Below are positions 1 through 6,990 of a DNA stretch of 53,581 nucleotides, piece by piece. The position numbers and the translations under genes are program-made. Source of the stretch: CAZKXU01 sp964556665 (GTDB lineage Bacteria > Bdellovibrionota_C > UBA2361 > CAZKXU01); NCBI GenBank assembly GCA_964556665.1, contig CAZKXU010000009.1, positions 1 through 53,581 on the forward strand. Reading direction: 5' to 3'. The notes below the pieces were generated by a model. The model was not told where the DNA came from. It did no database searches and saw nothing but the letters and a program-made list of their open reading frames with translations. The first letter of the stretch is position 1. Each line of letters starts with the position of its first letter.

Positions 1-1
1 A

Positions 2-706
2 GGAGCAGTTCGCGATAAAGATGGTTTATTTACACAAGCCGATGGCGGCACATTGTTTCTTGATGAGATTGGAGAGATGGCGCTTTCTACGCAGGCAAGA
101 CTATTAAGAGTGCTGCAGGATGGAACCTTTATACCAGTGGGAGGGGAGAGCCCCAGCAAGGTTGACGTACGCATCGTTGCCGCTACGCACCGTGATCTTA
201 AAGCGATGATTGCTCAGGGTAAATTTAGGGAGGATCTTTATTACCGTATAAATGTAATAAACATTCATCTCCCAGCTCTACGTGATCGTAGGGAGGATAT
301 TCCTTTGTTAGTGCGGAAGTTTCTAACAGAGCAGTCAGAGCGGGAGAATCTTCCTCCTAAGACAATAGACACCGAAGCTATAGGTATCTTGCTTGAGTAT
401 GGCTGGCCGGGCAACATAAGAGAGTTACAGAACGAGATCTCCAGACTAGTTTTGCTTTCAGGCAGCGAAAAAGTGATTGGCAGAGATTTAATCTCTACTC
501 ACATACTTGAATCCTCAAAGGCTGGGAGTTTTTCCGCAGCTTCAGAGGGCGGCCTTAAGGCTGCAATTGAAACAGTAGAGCGTAAAATGATCCTGGACTG
601 TTTAACACGACTTAAGGGTAATAAGAGTGAAGCTGCACGTGAGCTAGGTATCTCCCGTTCCAGCTTAATTGCCAAGGTTCAGGCTTACGGACTGGAGAGT
701 GATTAG
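2..706 (+). CDS. Sigma-54-dependent transcriptional activator, NtrC family (5'-truncated by window edge)
   Basis: This is the C-terminal two thirds of an AAA+ enhancer-binding protein that remodels RNA polymerase-sigma54 by ATP hydrolysis. The frame is already open at base 2, just after the expected GAFTGA loop. Visible in order are the Walker B region (TLFLDEIGEM), sensor I (VRIVAATHRDL), the arginine-finger region (FREDLYYRINVI), sensor II (GWPGNIREL) and a C-terminal Fis-type helix-turn-helix (NKSEAARELGISRSSL). The Walker A and any receiver or PAS domain lie outside the window. A flagellin remnant sits 400 bp downstream on the other strand, so a role in flagellar control is possible, but that is inference only. 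The family call is firm; the target is not. Confidence 0.95.
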   Translation, partial: GAVRDKDGLFTQADGGTLFLDEIGEMALSTQARLLRVLQDGTFIPVGGESPSKVDVRIVAATHRDLKAMIAQGKFREDLYYRINVINIHLPALRDRREDIPLLVRKFLTEQSERENLPPKTIDTEAIGILLEYGWPGNIRELQNEISRLVLLSGSEKVIGRDLISTHILESSKAGSFSAASEGGLKAAIETVERKMILDCLTRLKGNKSEAARELGISRSSLIAKVQAYGLESD

Positions 707-707
707 C

Positions 708-1055
708 ATGGTGCTAGGCTATCTCTCTGACCTTGTATTCTCAACAAAGATTAGAGCCTGTCTAGATGATTTAGGCCTAGAATTTCAAACAGTGCGAACT
801 TTAGATAAGTTAAAAGATCTACTACTAAGAGGTAGTGATCTTGTAATAATCGATTTAGGTTCAGCAATCTTAAAACCTGTTGAAGCTGTAGAACTTATAC
901 GAAGTATTACTTCAAACATGATGATCTATGGATATTACCCGCATGTAAATAAGGAGATAGAGGATAAGTTCTCTGCTCTAGAGGTTAAATGCATCCCGCG
1001 CTCCCGTTTTCTTAAGGAGCTTGAGCTTTGGAGAAGCTTACAGATGCGATCTTAG
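708..1055 (+). CDS. CheY-like (pseudo-receiver) single-domain protein
   Basis: A 115-residue protein starting at the ATG 1 nt after the upstream stop, with a GGAGAG ribosome site at 694-699 inside the upstream gene. The pattern resembles a response-regulator receiver: a beta strand ending in an Asp (LVIIDLGS) at the usual phosphorylation position, then an amphipathic helix. The acidic pair expected after strand 1 is missing, and the region of the conserved Lys reads IPRSRF. It is therefore either a highly divergent receiver or a non-phosphorylated pseudo-receiver. Tight linkage to the sigma-54 activator suggests it modulates that protein. An in-frame start 39 bases further upstream lies inside the activator gene and is less likely. 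Confidence 0.6.
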   Translation: MVLGYLSDLVFSTKIRACLDDLGLEFQTVRTLDKLKDLLLRGSDLVIIDLGSAILKPVEAVELIRSITSNMMIYGYYPHVNKEIEDKFSALEVKCIPRSRFLKELELWRSLQMRS

Positions 1056-1058
1056 CTT

Positions 1059-1140
1059 ATTACTGGGACCGCGGGCTTCCAGCCCGCTACGGATCACATG
1101 CAAATTCGTTTGCGGGCTAGAAGCCCGCGGTCCCAGTAAT
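1059..1140. repeat. CTGGGACCGCGG-family inverted repeat, ATTACTGGGACC...GGTCCCAGTAAT
   Basis: An imperfect palindrome of 82 bp whose ends ATTACTGGGACCGCGGGCTT and its complement match. The middle carries a second small inverted repeat (GCAAATTCGTTTGC). It begins 3 nt after the stop of the receiver-like gene and abuts the flagellin remnant on the other side. Other members of the family are at 6163, 14201, 19209, 30599, 38371, 47349 and 53536. Confidence 0.9.
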
Positions 1141-1296
1141 AATATAAATTGCTAGACCGGCAGCATCATCACTTGCCTGGTTAATCCGTTGTCCTGAACT
1201 TAGTCTTTCAAAAGTATCTGATAGTTTCTCAGTTGACACGCTAAGCCGTCTCTGTGCCTGGATCGACGCTATGTTCGTCCCCAATGTTATTGCCAT
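1117..1296 (-). pseudogene. Flagellin N-terminal remnant, cut off at the repeat element
   Basis: Reading leftwards from an ATG at 1296, the first 52 codons encode the D0/D1 start of flagellin. It opens MAITLGTNIASIQAQRRL and continues with LSSGQRINQASDDAAGLAI, the conserved flagellin N-terminal signature. At 1140 the frame enters the inverted repeat at 1059-1140 and meets TAG at 1117-1119. The rest of the gene (usually 270-500 residues) is absent, and I see no flagellin C-terminus elsewhere in the window. A plausible ribosome site (AAGGATGAAGAGAG) precedes the ATG. The break exactly at a repeat suggests repeat insertion or repeat-mediated deletion. An assembly join at the repeat is the alternative. 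Confidence 0.85.
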
Positions 1297-1618
1297 CTCT
1301 CTTCATCCTTGAATGCAAAGGCAAATGATCTCATCTCTACGGGTGTAACCGTATAGAAATGGTAATTTGACTATGTTTGTTTAAGCTTTAATAGAAAGAG
1401 GCGGGAACAGCTATTAGAACTAGATTCATTCCGAATCTTAAGATCTATTACGGTGTAATTTACGAATTACCTAATATTATGGTGCTAAAATTTTTCGAAA
1501 AAGGATTGATTGCTTAATACAGGGAAAATACTGAATATTCGAAGGATTATAAGTTGGTATAGTAATAGTATCTGGGGCAGCCACAGATACCCTACGAGTT
1601 AGTAAAGCCTAAGTCAGG

Positions 1619-1643
1619 CTGGGAGCGCGGCTTCCAGCCCGCT
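1619..1643. repeat. Degenerate fragment of the CTGGGACCGCGG repeat
   Basis: CTGGGAGCGCGGCTTCCAGC followed by CCGCT matches the left half of the family with one substitution and a one-base deletion. It lies in the long non-coding stretch 1297-2014. Apart from this, a 7-bp hairpin at 1568-1590 (GTATCTG/CAGATAC) and the doubtful small ORF at 1660-1839, I see nothing recognisable in that stretch. Confidence 0.5.
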
Positions 1644-1659
1644 AAAATAAAAGTTGCAG

Positions 1660-1839
1660 TCAATTCCTTGTGTCCACACCTTTTGAGGAGATACTTACAA
1701 CTTTAGGTCCCGAATGTAGTAAATAGCTTACCCCTATAGCAACAGCACCCAATGGGACTGTCAAAGCAGAGAGAGTAATCACGGTGTTTCTAAGGCGATG
1801 GGGTCTAGTTGGAGCGGCTTCTCTAGTTATGCTACTCAT
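1660..1839 (-). CDS. Possible small single-pass membrane protein (59 aa)
   Basis: An ATG-started frame of 59 codons in the otherwise empty stretch between the flagellin remnant and the gene at 2049. It has a basic N-terminus (about residues 6-18, several Arg) followed by one hydrophobic segment at about residues 20-41 (VITLSALTVPLGAVAIGVSY), giving an N-in membrane topology. No Shine-Dalgarno sequence is obvious. I do not recognise a family. It could be chance, since the composition is unremarkable and nothing else supports expression. Confidence 0.3.
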   Translation of the reverse strand: MSSITREAAPTRPHRLRNTVITLSALTVPLGAVAIGVSYLLHSGPKVVSISSKGVDTRN

Positions 1840-2014
1840 AATTAATTCAGCATGTTATATTACAGGGAAAGTTGTAGAGCAATAGTGCCATTCACTAATC
1901 AGATAACTGTTATCTGTTGACGGATCTCCCGCTACGCACTTATTCCAACTACATCAACTATATCATCAAGTTATGGTGTTTTTAAATAAGTCCTATTTTT
2001 TACCCTTCCACTTC

Positions 2015-2042
2015 TTGACCAAGATGATAAGTAAGATAGAAT
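2015..2042 (+). promoter_or_regulatory. Predicted sigma-70 promoter, TTGACC-N16-TAGAAT
   Basis: The -35 box is at 2015-2020 and the -10 box at 2037-2042. Only 6 nt separate the -10 box from the ATG at 2049, so transcription would begin at about the start codon. No ribosome site is present. This is one of several such arrangements in the window. Confidence 0.55.
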
Positions 2043-2048
2043 AATTCA

Positions 2049-3560
2049 ATGTCTTTACAACCAATGGCGTCCAGTCGGCCAAATTCAACTCCTGCTGCTG
2101 CGCCGCAACTAGATATTATCCCAGAGCATGCACGTGACAGAGCTAATCTTGAGGCTTGTATTCGATTAACAACTCAGGCGGCAGAAGAATATAGAAAGGG
2201 GCTGATCGAACATGCGCTCCAAACTGGATCCCTGCTCATTGAGGCCTGTAGGGTATGTTTTGGGAAGGATGCGCCGATGGTAGCTCAGGCGATTCTACAA
2301 AGAGAGAATATGGCGTGCGCTATTTTAAAAGCAGATTCAGACAAGATGCTCTCGGCTCAGATGATAGCAGCAGCTTGTGAGAGGCAGATGGTTTTGCTTT
2401 CAGCATGTCGTGAGGTTCACCGCGAGGCAACCCTACTAAGATTTCGAGCCCACCTCTATCAGCCTCAACCTGGAGCAATAAACGGTGTTGCTTATGGGCA
2501 GGATGCCGCACTTCTCTCATTGATAGGACTTGAGTTAGATGCTAATAGGCGAGGCTCAGACCAGTTACTTATGATTTTCGCTGGCTTGGATCGGGCGGAA
2601 TATTATTATGTAAGAGGTAATCTTGCAAAGGCCCGTACTGAGTTCCTCTCTTTTCTTCCTAGATTAGAGAGATCTTCCGAAGTGCGCGACGGACTCCATA
2701 CGGAGAGTTTTGTAAGATATTGTAGGATCTATTCTGAAGTTCTTTTTGAATCTGAAAGCTTTAGGGAGGCAGTTTTCTGGTCTAATAAGGCTAGGGCTAC
2801 TATAGCGCAGAGAAATCCACCCTTATCCTCACATGAAATATTACTGCTTAAGACCAATAGTTGGGCAGCTGAAATTCATATTGGAAATCCCTATAATGTA
2901 AGTACCGAGACTCTCGAGAGATTTAGGCAGCAGTCGCCGGCACTTCCAGAGACACATCCATGGAGTGTAAGAGGGCTTTGTCTTCAGCTTTTAGGGGAAC
3001 TCTGCTTAGTCATGTCTGACCATCGTAGAGCAAGGGCAGCTCTGCAGTCGTTAAAAGCCGGAGCACAACGCTGTGCTGATGAGTTTGCGAGTAAGATTCA
3101 ATGTGGTGCAAGTCCAATCGACGTTGCAAAAATCTTTCTAGTAACAGCAACGGTTCATTGTAGAGCACTTCCTTTAGAAGTTGATCCTAATGAAAGAGCT
3201 CTAACCCGTGGTGTTTGGAGGTCATACGCAGTGCGAGCAAGGGGACTCTTTGAGCAACACCTGGGAGAGGATCATTTTCTTACTCTAAAAGCTTCTGCGC
3301 TAGCAGCACTAGCAGAGGTTAATCCAGAGAGAACGTCGCAGGAAGCAGAGGTCAGGGCATATTTTGCTTTATCTCCGATTGTAGGTAAATTGAAAGAGAA
3401 TCTAGGTCCCTCTCACCAGCTTACTATCGAGGTAGAGCGTTTTTTAAGAGGGGTAGATAGGAATACTAGAATTAGCTCAACTCGAGATGACGGGGAGATA
3501 GATACAAGCGGTGGTACAGATTTAGACAACCCTCCTCCTGGATTTAAAGATAAGTATTGA
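2049..3560 (+). CDS. Hypothetical helical-repeat protein (503 aa)
   Basis: No family is recognised. There is no signal peptide or membrane segment, so it is probably cytoplasmic. After a Ser/Pro/Ala-rich N-terminus of about 25 residues, the protein is almost entirely alpha-helical in character. Pairs of amphipathic helices (for example around AEYYYVRGNLAKARTEFLSF and SESFREAVFWSNKARATIAQ) have the spacing and small/aromatic pattern of TPR-like repeats. The tail (about the last 30 residues) is polar and disordered-looking. It stands alone, with its own predicted promoter directly upstream and a convergent gene downstream. A TPR-type scaffold is the best guess from the sequence. Confidence 0.7.
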   Translation: MSLQPMASSRPNSTPAAAPQLDIIPEHARDRANLEACIRLTTQAAEEYRKGLIEHALQTGSLLIEACRVCFGKDAPMVAQAILQRENMACAILKADSDKMLSAQMIAAACERQMVLLSACREVHREATLLRFRAHLYQPQPGAINGVAYGQDAALLSLIGLELDANRRGSDQLLMIFAGLDRAEYYYVRGNLAKARTEFLSFLPRLERSSEVRDGLHTESFVRYCRIYSEVLFESESFREAVFWSNKARATIAQRNPPLSSHEILLLKTNSWAAEIHIGNPYNVSTETLERFRQQSPALPETHPWSVRGLCLQLLGELCLVMSDHRRARAALQSLKAGAQRCADEFASKIQCGASPIDVAKIFLVTATVHCRALPLEVDPNERALTRGVWRSYAVRARGLFEQHLGEDHFLTLKASALAALAEVNPERTSQEAEVRAYFALSPIVGKLKENLGPSHQLTIEVERFLRGVDRNTRISSTRDDGEIDTSGGTDLDNPPPGFKDKY

Positions 3561-3570
3561 GGTGTTTTAG

Positions 3571-4122
3571 TTATTCACTCTTTGAAAGTTCATCTAACTT
3601 ATTTAGATAATCTTTGTAACCATTAACTATATCTCCCATCGACCCTACGCATTTCCCAGGATCCCCACTTAGCGCGCAGCCGATTAGCTCCTTAGGATCG
3701 ATCTGCTGCTCATCTAGAGCTTCATTCTTCTCAACCTGCTTTTTGTTGGGATTAGATAGTTTGGCTAAGCTGTTCTGTCTAGAGCTTGGATGCTCTGCCG
3801 CTGCCGCCATTAGCATGGCCTCTTTCTCTTTATTATAGAGCTCTACAGCTTTTAGGTTCACAAACGGACTCTGGCTATTCCCAGTTGCTTTGCAAAGATC
3901 TGCACGTGCTTCAAAGCCCTCTTTGGGAGGGGTAATAAATTTGTTTCCTTCGCCGCCGCAAATGCGGGAACTTTTTGCAGGGGTGCATTCTCCGTAGCTA
4001 GTTGGATTTGTTGTGAATGTAGTACCGTCGCAGATCCAGAGTTCTGAAGCATAGCAGTTAGCTGCGCTAAGCATTAATATGATTACCGAAGTGCGTCCTA
4101 TCACAGCTACTATATTCGGCAA
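3571..4122 (-). CDS. Hypothetical secreted protein with Cys-rich N-terminal part (183 aa)
   Basis: The N-terminus carries a signal peptide (hydrophobic run SVIILMLSAANCYA, cleavage probably after YA), so the product is exported. The first 75 mature residues contain paired cysteines (ELWICDG, YGECTPAKSSRICGG) likely to form disulfides. The rest is polar with a lysine-rich linker and two more cysteines near the C-terminus (IGCALSGDPGKCVG). No family is recognised. The start is uncertain: a TTG at 4122 or an in-frame GTG at 4104, which would give a more typical signal peptide. It is convergent with the gene at 2049, with a 10-nt gap. Confidence 0.6.
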   Translation of the reverse strand: MPNIVAVIGRTSVIILMLSAANCYASELWICDGTTFTTNPTSYGECTPAKSSRICGGEGNKFITPPKEGFEARADLCKATGNSQSPFVNLKAVELYNKEKEAMLMAAAAEHPSSRQNSLAKLSNPNKKQVEKNEALDEQQIDPKELIGCALSGDPGKCVGSMGDIVNGYKDYLNKLDELSKSE

Positions 4123-4184
4123 CCTGGTGGCTTATCATTAGAATCGGCGGCATATATAAGTGTTCGAAATAGCTAGAAATACCC

Positions 4185-4214
4185 TTGACCGATAGCGTCT
4201 CTCTAAGATTAGAT
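4185..4214 (+). promoter_or_regulatory. Weak candidate promoter, TTGACC-N18-TTAGAT
   Basis: TTGACC lies at 4185-4190 and TTAGAT at 4209-4214, 9 nt before the ATG at 4224. The TTG at 4185 could be read as a start codon in the same frame, but it fits better as the -35 box. The -10 match is poor, so this is tentative. Confidence 0.35.
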
Positions 4215-4223
4215 AACGGGAAT

Positions 4224-4820
4224 ATGCATAATCGTGCTGTTAAAGTGCTGCTCGTACTATTAGCACTCTGTATGGGAGTCTGGACCGGAAGGATCGTCGA
4301 TCAGAGACAGAGTAACAATGCAGAGCAGCGCGGCGTCGAGGCACGCAGATTTTCTCTTCTATTCTCTGAGCGTCAAGGTCCATTCAACAGAAAACTCTGG
4401 CGTCCCATTGAGAGCTATTCTGACGGTTCAAAATTTCTTTTTGCTGAATTTAGTTATATTACAGGTGAAGCAGATAAGTTTTCTTTTGAAAACGCAGAAG
4501 TCCTACTAGGGCTTGAGAGAGAGGAGTATGTAGAGCTTAATTTTTTTGGTAAGCAAGGTGGATACTCCTTGGTATTAGAACCGAACCGGCTTTTGTTGCT
4601 TCTTAATAGTAAGGAGAAGCGGAAGGTGATTTTTGAAGAGGCTCGAAGTATTTCAGGTAATTTGGTTGAAGTTTTGGCAGGGCATGCATCTCTACAGCTA
4701 AAAGTATCAGGAATCACTCTTAAAACTGTGGAGGATGTCAGTTCACCAATGAGCGATCTGAGGTTGGTGACAAATGCTAGTGCCAAAGCTTTTCAGCAGC
4801 TTAAAATTAATGGGAAATGA
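4224..4820 (+). CDS. Hypothetical membrane-anchored protein (198 aa)
   Basis: Starts at the ATG at 4224. An N-terminal hydrophobic segment (VKVLLVLLALCMGVWTG, about residues 6-22) would anchor it in the inner membrane with the remaining 170 residues in the periplasm. The soluble part is beta-rich in pattern, with alternating hydrophobic residues, and contains no cysteine pairs or recognisable motif. No family is recognised. It is followed 49 nt later by the membrane protein at 4870 on the same strand, so the two may be co-transcribed. An upstream in-frame TTG would add 13 residues before the membrane segment and is less likely. Confidence 0.6.
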   Translation: MHNRAVKVLLVLLALCMGVWTGRIVDQRQSNNAEQRGVEARRFSLLFSERQGPFNRKLWRPIESYSDGSKFLFAEFSYITGEADKFSFENAEVLLGLEREEYVELNFFGKQGGYSLVLEPNRLLLLLNSKEKRKVIFEEARSISGNLVEVLAGHASLQLKVSGITLKTVEDVSSPMSDLRLVTNASAKAFQQLKINGK

Positions 4821-4869
4821 CCATTCTGTTCTTATATTATTTTAATGTTAGCGGCCGCAGTTTAATATA

Positions 4870-6096
4870 ATGGATCTGGTGAGTAGATTATTAATAGAGC
4901 TTGAATATATAGCAGAAAGCTATTCTTATGAAGTCGTAGTTCCAGCAGTTTTTCTGTTAGGTTCGGTTCTAGTTTCCTTTCTTTTTCAGCTTTCATTTGT
5001 GGCAGTGCTTATAGTAGGAGCGCTCCCTTTTCTTCTGATTGTAGTAGGAGCACCCTTCTCTGATTATTTAATCGTCCATCATCCGTTAGTACTTCTTGGA
5101 GGAGCCTGGAGTATTCTTCTTACCTTTGCGATTGGTAGAGCCATAGGGTCTTTCGTCTTTGGACGTGGAGGGGGAGTAGCAACAGCCGGTTTCCTAGGAT
5201 TAACGACAGCACTTGTCTTTATTATCACATTTTATGCCTCGCCACAGTTAGTTGAGCAGTATCTGCCGAATTGGCGAGGTGCTTTAGGGATGGTTTTTTT
5301 AGGCACTGGATTGCTTGGAGCATCTATTGCAGCGTTTAGATTCATAAAGTGGGGGATCGTCCTAGCGCTCTCATTATTCGTCTCCATTTTTTTTGCTACA
5401 GAGATCTTTTTACAACGTCTTCCAGATGAGCTTCTTCCCTCCGATTTTAGCTCCATGGAGCGTGCTGTGAGAGCACTTCTTGCAGATAAGTTAGGGGCAG
5501 GTGTGACCAAGGCAGATCTTGTATTTATTAATTCAGGTGGGCAGATAAATCAATACTCAGAGGAGTTTTATCAGTTCGCTGATCCTAGTTTTAAAACCGT
5601 TTCATTGAACTTTTCATCAGGCTGGCAGGGCGGGGGTGAGAGTTTTTATACTGAAAGAATAGCACCGCTTAATCCTCGTATTGTGGTAATTGAGCTTCCA
5701 ATGACTAAGTCCTCCTCTGCAAATGAGAGTGCCTGGCAGAGAGCGCTCTCAGCTGCTCCAGATTGGATAAAGGGCAGTAGGCTTGCTCTCTTGGCTGCCT
5801 CAGCAGTGCCAGGCGGTTTCTCTGTGTTAAGAAATGGTGTGGGTAAGGATGAATATAGAGAATTAATTGACGCAGCTGCTAAGGAGCATGTTCAGGTAGT
5901 ACTAATAGATACTGAAGTTGAGAGAGAGGCAGGTAAGATTTGGGAGGAGCAAGGTATGGAGGAATCATCGGTAAAGCTACTCTCCTTAAGTACACTTTTT
6001 GATCCGATTCGAGACGGCCGTTTGTATTTTGGCGATGGGCAGCTTACGAAGCGCGGAAGTGCGTTATTAGCTCGTGCAATACATGCCTTAATTTAG
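4870..6096 (+). CDS. Polytopic membrane protein with SGNH-hydrolase-like C-terminal domain
   Basis: The N-terminal half (about residues 18-175) holds five or six hydrophobic segments. The C-terminal half (about 205-408) is soluble. It ends with a DGQLTKRGSALLARAI motif, which matches block V of SGNH/GDSL hydrolases (DxxHLTxxG) except that the catalytic His is Gln. A FINSGG motif near residue 216 sits where the GDS nucleophile block would be. This architecture, membrane part plus degenerate SGNH domain, resembles proteins that modify envelope polysaccharide, but loss of the His/Ser blocks argues against a standard esterase. Position and length are clear; the function is inferred. The ATG overlaps an AT-rich TATAAT-like stretch, so the true start could be slightly further downstream. 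Confidence 0.6.
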   Translation: MDLVSRLLIELEYIAESYSYEVVVPAVFLLGSVLVSFLFQLSFVAVLIVGALPFLLIVVGAPFSDYLIVHHPLVLLGGAWSILLTFAIGRAIGSFVFGRGGGVATAGFLGLTTALVFIITFYASPQLVEQYLPNWRGALGMVFLGTGLLGASIAAFRFIKWGIVLALSLFVSIFFATEIFLQRLPDELLPSDFSSMERAVRALLADKLGAGVTKADLVFINSGGQINQYSEEFYQFADPSFKTVSLNFSSGWQGGGESFYTERIAPLNPRIVVIELPMTKSSSANESAWQRALSAAPDWIKGSRLALLAASAVPGGFSVLRNGVGKDEYRELIDAAAKEHVQVVLIDTEVEREAGKIWEEQGMEESSVKLLSLSTLFDPIRDGRLYFGDGQLTKRGSALLARAIHALI

Positions 6097-6162
6097 ATGG
6101 ATAGGCGTGATTTCCCATTTGTGATACAATTTACGTAGCACTCTGGAAACTAAGTCAGCTTG

Positions 6163-6323
6163 CTGGGACCGCGGGACGCGCCTGGGGAGTGCACAGCACT
6201 ACTTCCAGGCAGCGTAAGATAAATGCTTGCGAAGCAAGCTTCAACAAGTCCACGCGTAGCGTGGTCCAGCCCGCAACGAAGAGGCATGATATTCCTTTGC
6301 AGGCTGGAAGCCTGCGGTCCCAG
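6163..6323. repeat. Composite 161-bp inverted-repeat element, copy 1
   Basis: The outer arms are CTGGGACCGCGGG and its partner CTGCGGTCCCAG. Between them are three short hairpins in a row: an AGTGC-ACA-GCACT stem, GCTTGCGAAGCAAGC, and CCACGCGTAGCGTGG. A second copy at 38371-38530 keeps all three. Apparent reading frames inside it are by-products of the repeat. It lies between two convergent-free genes on the + strand. Confidence 0.9.
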
Positions 6324-6353
6324 TCAAGACTTTGCTTATAAAGTGCTAGTACT

Positions 6354-6749
6354 ATGCGCCAAAATTCAATCTTTACTAGATTAATTAAAACGGAGTCAGG
6401 AATTGGCAAGATAACGTTGCTTGTATTCGGTTCAATATTTGCCGCTGTGTCTTATGCAGTTTATGAGATTGCACCGTTTTACTATTATTTCTATGAAATT
6501 GAGAACCAGATGCATACTGTAACGCGCATAGCCTCTTCTGAAACCGATGAGGAGATACGAAAACGGCTCTGGTATCACGTGATGAGGCTTCAACTACCGG
6601 TTGAACCTGAGGATCTTATAATAGAACGTCATGACGATCACATGATCATAAGCCTTCCATATCAGGAGGTTTTTTATATAACCTGGGATGGGAAAGACTA
6701 CGATCTCTGGACGTTTAAGTTTCATGCTTATGTGGATGATAAATTTTAG
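6354..6749 (+). CDS. Hypothetical single-pass membrane protein (131 aa)
   Basis: An N-terminal hydrophobic segment (ITLLVFGSIFAAVSYAVYEI, about residues 20-39) anchors the protein, followed by a roughly 90-residue soluble part rich in charged and aromatic residues that ends in YDLWTFKFHAYVDD. The size and layout, with one membrane helix and a small extracytoplasmic domain, resemble small envelope proteins often seen next to pilus or secretion genes, but no family is recognised. The start ATG lies 30 nt after the composite repeat. There is no clear ribosome site. Confidence 0.6.
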   Translation: MRQNSIFTRLIKTESGIGKITLLVFGSIFAAVSYAVYEIAPFYYYFYEIENQMHTVTRIASSETDEEIRKRLWYHVMRLQLPVEPEDLIIERHDDHMIISLPYQEVFYITWDGKDYDLWTFKFHAYVDDKF

Positions 6750-6767
6750 GTTAGTTTCATATTTTGC

Positions 6768-6797
6768 TTGACTTAGCTTCCCCATCTTTGATAACAT
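6768..6797 (+). promoter_or_regulatory. Predicted pyr operon promoter, TTGACT-N18-TAACAT
   Basis: The -35 box is at 6768-6773 and the -10 box at 6792-6797. The expected start of transcription near 6804 coincides with the first base of the first leader hairpin (6805-6826), which supports this placement. Confidence 0.55.
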
Positions 6798-6804
6798 AAC
6801 AGCA

Positions 6805-6907
6805 GTACTTAGTTTACTCTAAGTACCCTTTAAATGCGGAACCGAGAGTTCGCGAAGGGCAGTTAAGTACGTAGTTGGTACGAATGAAAACTGAGTTGTT
6901 TTGAGGG
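6805..6907 (+). promoter_or_regulatory. PyrR-responsive attenuator leader of the pyr operon
   Basis: The leader can form mutually exclusive structures. A first hairpin (GTACTTAG/CTAAGTAC) occupies 6805-6826. The PyrR-binding anti-antiterminator occupies 6826-6859. Its lower stem is CCCUU/AAGGG, with a four-base purine-rich bulge on the 5' side (6831-6834). Its upper stem is UGC(G)GAA/UUCGCG, and its loop CCGAGAG matches the known PyrR loop pattern CNGNGAG. The alternative antiterminator pairs CCCUUUAAA (6826-6834) with UUUUGAGGG (6899-6907), which would destroy the terminator at 6904-6926. This is the classic PyrR layout: with UMP high, PyrR holds the 6826-6859 hairpin and the terminator forms. 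The structures are read by eye, not computed. Confidence 0.75.
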
Positions 6908-6926
6908 CTTTAGGCCCTGTTTCTTT
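6904..6926 (+). terminator. Attenuator terminator in the pyrR leader
   Basis: Stem AGGGC (6904-6908) pairs with GCCCT (6914-6918) around a 5-nt loop, followed by a T-rich run GTTTCTTT. Its 5' arm is the segment captured by the antiterminator. The downstream pyrR start is at 6991. Confidence 0.7.
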
Positions 6927-6990
6927 GTCCAATCCTTTCCACTTCCTCTTGCTACTCTCAAAATCAGTTCCCTGGAAATTGTTATAAAAT

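Noticed and set aside
4185..4223. TTG start for the protein at 4224
   Set aside because: It fits better as the -35 box, and the ATG at 4224 places the membrane segment at the expected distance.
6155..6409. Minus-strand open frame of 84 codons, with a partner frame at 38302-38628
   Set aside because: Both lie in the two copies of the composite repeat. The similarity of their translations is the repeat's, and neither has a ribosome site or family match.
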